Shown: positions 60,283 to 64,000 of the stretch, piece after piece
How the letters are laid out: every line of letters begins with the position of its first letter
How positions within the stretch are numbered: position 1 is the stretch's first letter
Assembly: GCA_020466095.1 (NCBI GenBank)
Contig: CM035808.1
Span: 15,465,785-15,529,784, forward strand
Direction of reading: 5' to 3'
Length of the DNA: 64,000 nucleotides
DNA from: Chlorops oryzae
Lineage: Eukaryota > Arthropoda > Insecta > Diptera > Chloropidae
The notes under the pieces: generated by a model
What the model saw: the letters and a program-made list of their open reading frames with translations, nothing else
Databases searched by the model: none
Told to the model about the DNA's origin: nothing
Position numbers and translations under genes: made by a program

Positions 60283-63159
60283 ATGCACGGCGCTTTTGCC
60301 TCTCGGACATGGCATTCTATGCGGCTGCCGAAATGACACTTTCCAGTTGGCAGTGCCAGCTGCCAGTTACCAGTTGCCAGTTACTATGCCGGCCCCGTTT
60401 AAAATATTCGCCTCCATACGGCGTGATGTTTGCTGCTGCCGCCTCGGCTGCTGCTGGCTTTCGTCATTTGTATGAGCGACTGGATATTATGCTGAACGCT
60501 GTTATATGGCGCAGCAAAGGATGCGATGGGATGCAAAAATGAAATTTGCATTTGCAGCTTCAGGGCTTGCGAAAGTGGAACGCGCGCATTCAACCACATT
60601 CGAAAAAGCTGTGCTTTATAGCTCAAATTTATGGCTATACATTCAAGCTGGGTAAGCGCGCTAACGCTGGTTCGTATTTCCCCCAGAATGCGTAAACTGC
60701 CCAGCTACCCACCCGCCTGCCTTAGTTACTTCGGTATAACGGGAGCATTCGCTATGGTTCAATATGAACAGTAGAATGGGGCTTTGGCTTCCAGAAGTCA
60801 TTCGATTTTCCCGCATTTCTTCCAAGCTCCTGATGCGGTTTAATATCTTTGCCGAGTACTAAAAATAGTACTTTCGAAGTTCATAAATATCGATCCATGA
60901 CGTGATAAGTTTATGGGTTTTAGAGAGCAAAAGCAAGGATCAATTTGAATGGCGCAAATATGTGCGTGATGCAGACATCCTACAGGAAACCACGTTACAA
61001 TAACACACCAAATAAAAGAGAATATTTTATAAAGGAAACTGGAGAAGCTTGAACAAATTGACGGATGATCAGGGCACAGAAAAAGTGAAAAACATTTGAC
61101 TGTCAGACCACCCCTTGACCTCCTTTAAAGGCCAAGATCAACCTTTTATTTCCAAAAGTATTTCTCTCGAAAGCCATTCTTTATTTTCTTATTTACCAGT
61201 GAGTTTTTATTTCTATTTTGCTCTCATTTCTCGTTCAAGAATATTCTTCCCTGTGTTTTCTTAAATTTCTCTTTCTCAGCACAATCAGTAAGTCAAGTTT
61301 ACACTCTCGCATCATGCCTATCCATAGGACGACTAACTCATAATTTGCTGTGGAAATTTTTTTATAACTTTTATAATCTTTAGATGGCTGATGCCTTCTT
61401 TTATTATTATAATTTTTTTTCCCCTTTTCCTTTTCCGTGTTTTCTCCTACAGAATTACGTGCCCCAAATTTGACAACGAAAACACCAGAAACCCTCCACT
61501 TACTCGGGCCTCGCTTTTTTTTAATCTCCTTCTTTGTTCGGAGCACTGGAAGGGGAATATCCTGTGGCGGTGCTGTAGCGGTGTGAAACTTCTTTTTTAT
61601 ACACATACACAGAGACGTATTCGTTGGATAAACATGTTTTCTTAAAGACTTGTTGTATTACTCTTTGGCGCGTCCTTTGTCGCCATTTAGAATTTTCGCT
61701 TATTAAAGCTATCATTGGTCGTCGGTAAATAGCGCCGTTTTCTCGCCACTCTCGTTCATATTTCCTTTTAAATGTATTTGTCGAACTGCCACTTCAGCAT
61801 CTCGTTTGTCTTAAGCTTTTATTATAGTTGTTTTCGGATGGTTTCTAACAAATCTTGTGTGTTCGGACCACATTTCTACTGCCGCAACGAAACTGAAGGC
61901 GACAGGAGGCAGGAGACAAGCAGAAAACTAGAATGTGTCCTTTGTGTTTACATAGGCCTTAACTTATCTTAATGAAATTGGGTTTGACTTCATTCTCCGC
62001 CGGTTTCGACATCATCTTTTGTCCTTGAATTATAATTCCGTTTCGTTTTTTATATCCGGTTTAGGTAATTTTACTTTAGCCTTCGTTTTTCTCAAGCAAT
62101 TTTCTTTTATTTTGTGTATCTTCCTTCCTAATTGACAAGTGTCATTTATTATCATTTTAAATAAATTTTTTTCTTTTTTCTCAATTTTTTATTTAATTTT
62201 CTTTATTTTTTGTTTGTTTATTTTACTTTCATGCGAATTGCATTCAATTGACGCAGTTTCAGTTGCCTTTTATAATTGATTTTTCGATTGTCGGTTTTTT
62301 GTGGTTTTTCTCATTTATATTTGAAAATTTTCAATTTTCAATTTTAATTTATACATTCGTGTATTTGTAATTCACTTTCCATTTGAAAGATTATAATTTC
62401 ATTCATTTCACATAGCAAACACATAACAACTCACATGCGAACTTTAATTAAATTAGCGAGAATGAAATCGGCTTTTTATGCAAATTCGAGTGATAAATTT
62501 TGGCTTCTCTCCTTTTTTCCGGAATTGCCTTTTCATGTTTTAACATAATTAGATTGCTGTATTTGTTTGTTTTTTTTTTTTTTTTTGCAATAAATACTCA
62601 ATGGGTACATTAATCAATTTCGATGCCACTTGAAATGTATGAAGAGTATTTGAAAAGAGATCGAATGAATTGATTCAAAGTCGAAGCCGCAAATTTGAAC
62701 TCTGACACCTGTTCAGATTTTGAGCCATTCAAAAGTAAATAATTCACTTTTCATAATGAAGTCTGAAATCAATGGGTTTGCGCAAAAGTATTGCCGTAAA
62801 TCAGACCAATCGAAGAGTACTCCAGGACTGATGCAACCAGTGAGACCTAGTTCTCATTGAAAAGCGACAAGTCTCTTTTGATGGTCGGTATTCCTCTTTC
62901 GAATGGAGTTTCAATAGACCTTTGGTATCTACTTAGAGTTAAGCCGATTTTCATATAAACCTCAAAGAACGCAAAGTCCTCTTAAATTTGTTATAAAAAA
63001 TTACCATTTTGCTTTTGTAGTTCTACATTTCTGACAGACATGTTACCTAATCTATATTAAATAAAATGACGGGTTTTTCATGGGGATTGATTTTCGGCCC
63101 AAAACATTGCTTATGCTTCCAAATTCGAAGTTAATGAAATTAAAAGAGTAATTCAAACT

Positions 63160-63290
63160 AGAGATAGGACCGGGAAAGCAAATTAGTTTCCGTCTCGCCC
63201 ATCCCGATTCAAAAATTTTTTGTACCATCCCTCCCGTCCCGAGTATTAATTAAGTTCTACCACCCGTTCCGAATCCCTCCCAAAAATTAG
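63160..63290. repeat. CCCGTCCCG-rich patch, possible hAT end
   Basis: TAGAGATAGGACCGGGAA near 63160 is followed by several CCATCCCG, CCCGTCCCG and CCCGTTCCG words. TAGAG fits the loose hAT end pattern and subterminal repeated words are a hAT trait, but no opposite end is found. Confidence 0.25.
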
Positions 63291-64000
63291 ACGTTTTTTT
63301 TATATTTATTTTGTGTTTACACTAGTGTTGATCAAAATGTTCATGAGCGCTTTCTATAACAAATTTTTTGATCGGAAATACTTATTTATATACATCTTTC
63401 ACGGTCCATAAACTACTGACCGTCAGCATTGGTTGTTGACGAGCAACAATGTTGCTGTCTTATTGCTATTCTGCTTACACGAGCAATATACGGACAACAT
63501 CAAACGTTGCCCTAATGCTGACAAATTTTGTTGATTGTGTACCGATGCCTTAAGTACACTTCTAAGTAGAAGATATAAAAATTTATTTCGACCCAGTACA
63601 GTGGCAACACTAAAGTCAATTTATTATCTCAATGAATTTATCCTAAAACTTATTATCTCCAGTGTTTCCTGTCGTTTTATAATGCTGTCAGCTACCTCCC
63701 CATATCTATAGATTAAAATTTTAATAAAATTACCATCATTTATTGTTATGTAAATGAAACATTTATCTCATAAATATCGCTTATCGACTTACGTGAGTTA
63801 AGAATTGGAATTCTTAAAAGGACTGCAACTATGCGAAGAAAATTTAGTTCCTTTATTTGCTGTCGTAACAATGGATTCGTCATACGATGTACAGAGCTTC
63901 TATTCAAAGCAATTTAATCAAAATTGTATGTAATTACGATTGTGCTGAATGCCTTGATTTTCTTTTGTCAGTTTTCCCACGTACACTTCAGCAGCAAAAT

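Larger units (their letters stand above)
57523..64000 (+). other. presumed first intron of the 57453 gene (runs off the window)
   Basis: Begins with GTAAGT. Contents seen: CA at 57694-57715, CAT at 58301-58326 and 58868-58890, a palindromic element at 58327-58565, GTAT at 59991-60010, CA/CATA at 60214-60282, and a CCCGTCCCG-rich patch at 63180-63285. GC rises at about 60020-60740, but no exon with defensible splice sites and domain is recognised. Confidence 0.45.

Noticed and set aside
60162..60542. 126-codon plus-strand frame with His/Thr-rich start
   Set aside because: Its first half is the translated CA/CATA repeat; the remainder has no recognisable domain or splice sites.

Overview
The window looks like nuclear DNA of a fly (Diptera, probably Brachycera). 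The supporting signs are: about two-thirds AT by eye; many CA/GT, CAG and CAT microsatellites; GTAAGT-type splice donors; an A-rich, CA-rich untranslated leader; a mariner element; and several copies of a dispersed repeat built around a (GTCY)n core, as in the dipteran 'mini-me' elements. A tephritid or muscoid fly is plausible, but the species cannot be fixed from sequence alone. Gene density is very low. Most of the window reads as intergenic or long-intron DNA loaded with small transposable elements.

Only two protein-coding items are well supported. (1) At 43917-45204 there is a complete 1288-bp mariner element: perfect 32-bp terminal inverted repeats, TA target duplications, and an uninterrupted 341-residue transposase with a D,D34D triad. 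(2) At 57453-57522 there is a probable first coding exon encoding a 23-residue signal peptide, ending at an AG|GTAAGT donor in phase 1. Its leader may begin at an acceptor near 56737. The rest of that gene lies beyond position 64000, so 57523-64000 would be its first intron. A third, decayed coding relic is the 3' end of a Jockey-like non-LTR retrotransposon at 55691-56312.

The rest of the layout is a set of repeats. 1-9 kb is mostly plain, with two MITE candidates. 9.0-10.0 kb holds a CAGGGTGT-family element abutting a truncated mini-me copy. 10.4-11.2 kb has coding-like but unassigned open frames. 14.2-15.05 kb is a composite with two tRNA-like pol III promoter blocks. 16.1-18.4 kb is a nested element containing a second mini-me copy with a long CTGT microsatellite and a further palindrome. 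At 19.3 kb there is a perfect 49-bp stem hairpin. At 24.6-26.1 kb a 1489-bp hAT foldback element has about 495-bp arms and a perfect 8-bp target duplication. 30.5-31.3 kb holds a third mini-me copy. 34.2-35.95 kb holds two further terminal-repeat elements, one packed with AAGAGCG motifs. 36.5-37.2 and 39.97-40.47 kb are two related CAGGGTGT elements. 40.7-41.3 kb is a fourth mini-me copy. 49.1 kb is a CTCTTAAGCGGACAC palindrome, and 58.3 kb a further palindrome inside the proposed intron.

No operon-like or pathway-level cooperation is visible. The main story is the range of non-autonomous DNA transposons and one apparently intact mariner in the flank or intron of an unidentified secreted or membrane-protein gene.
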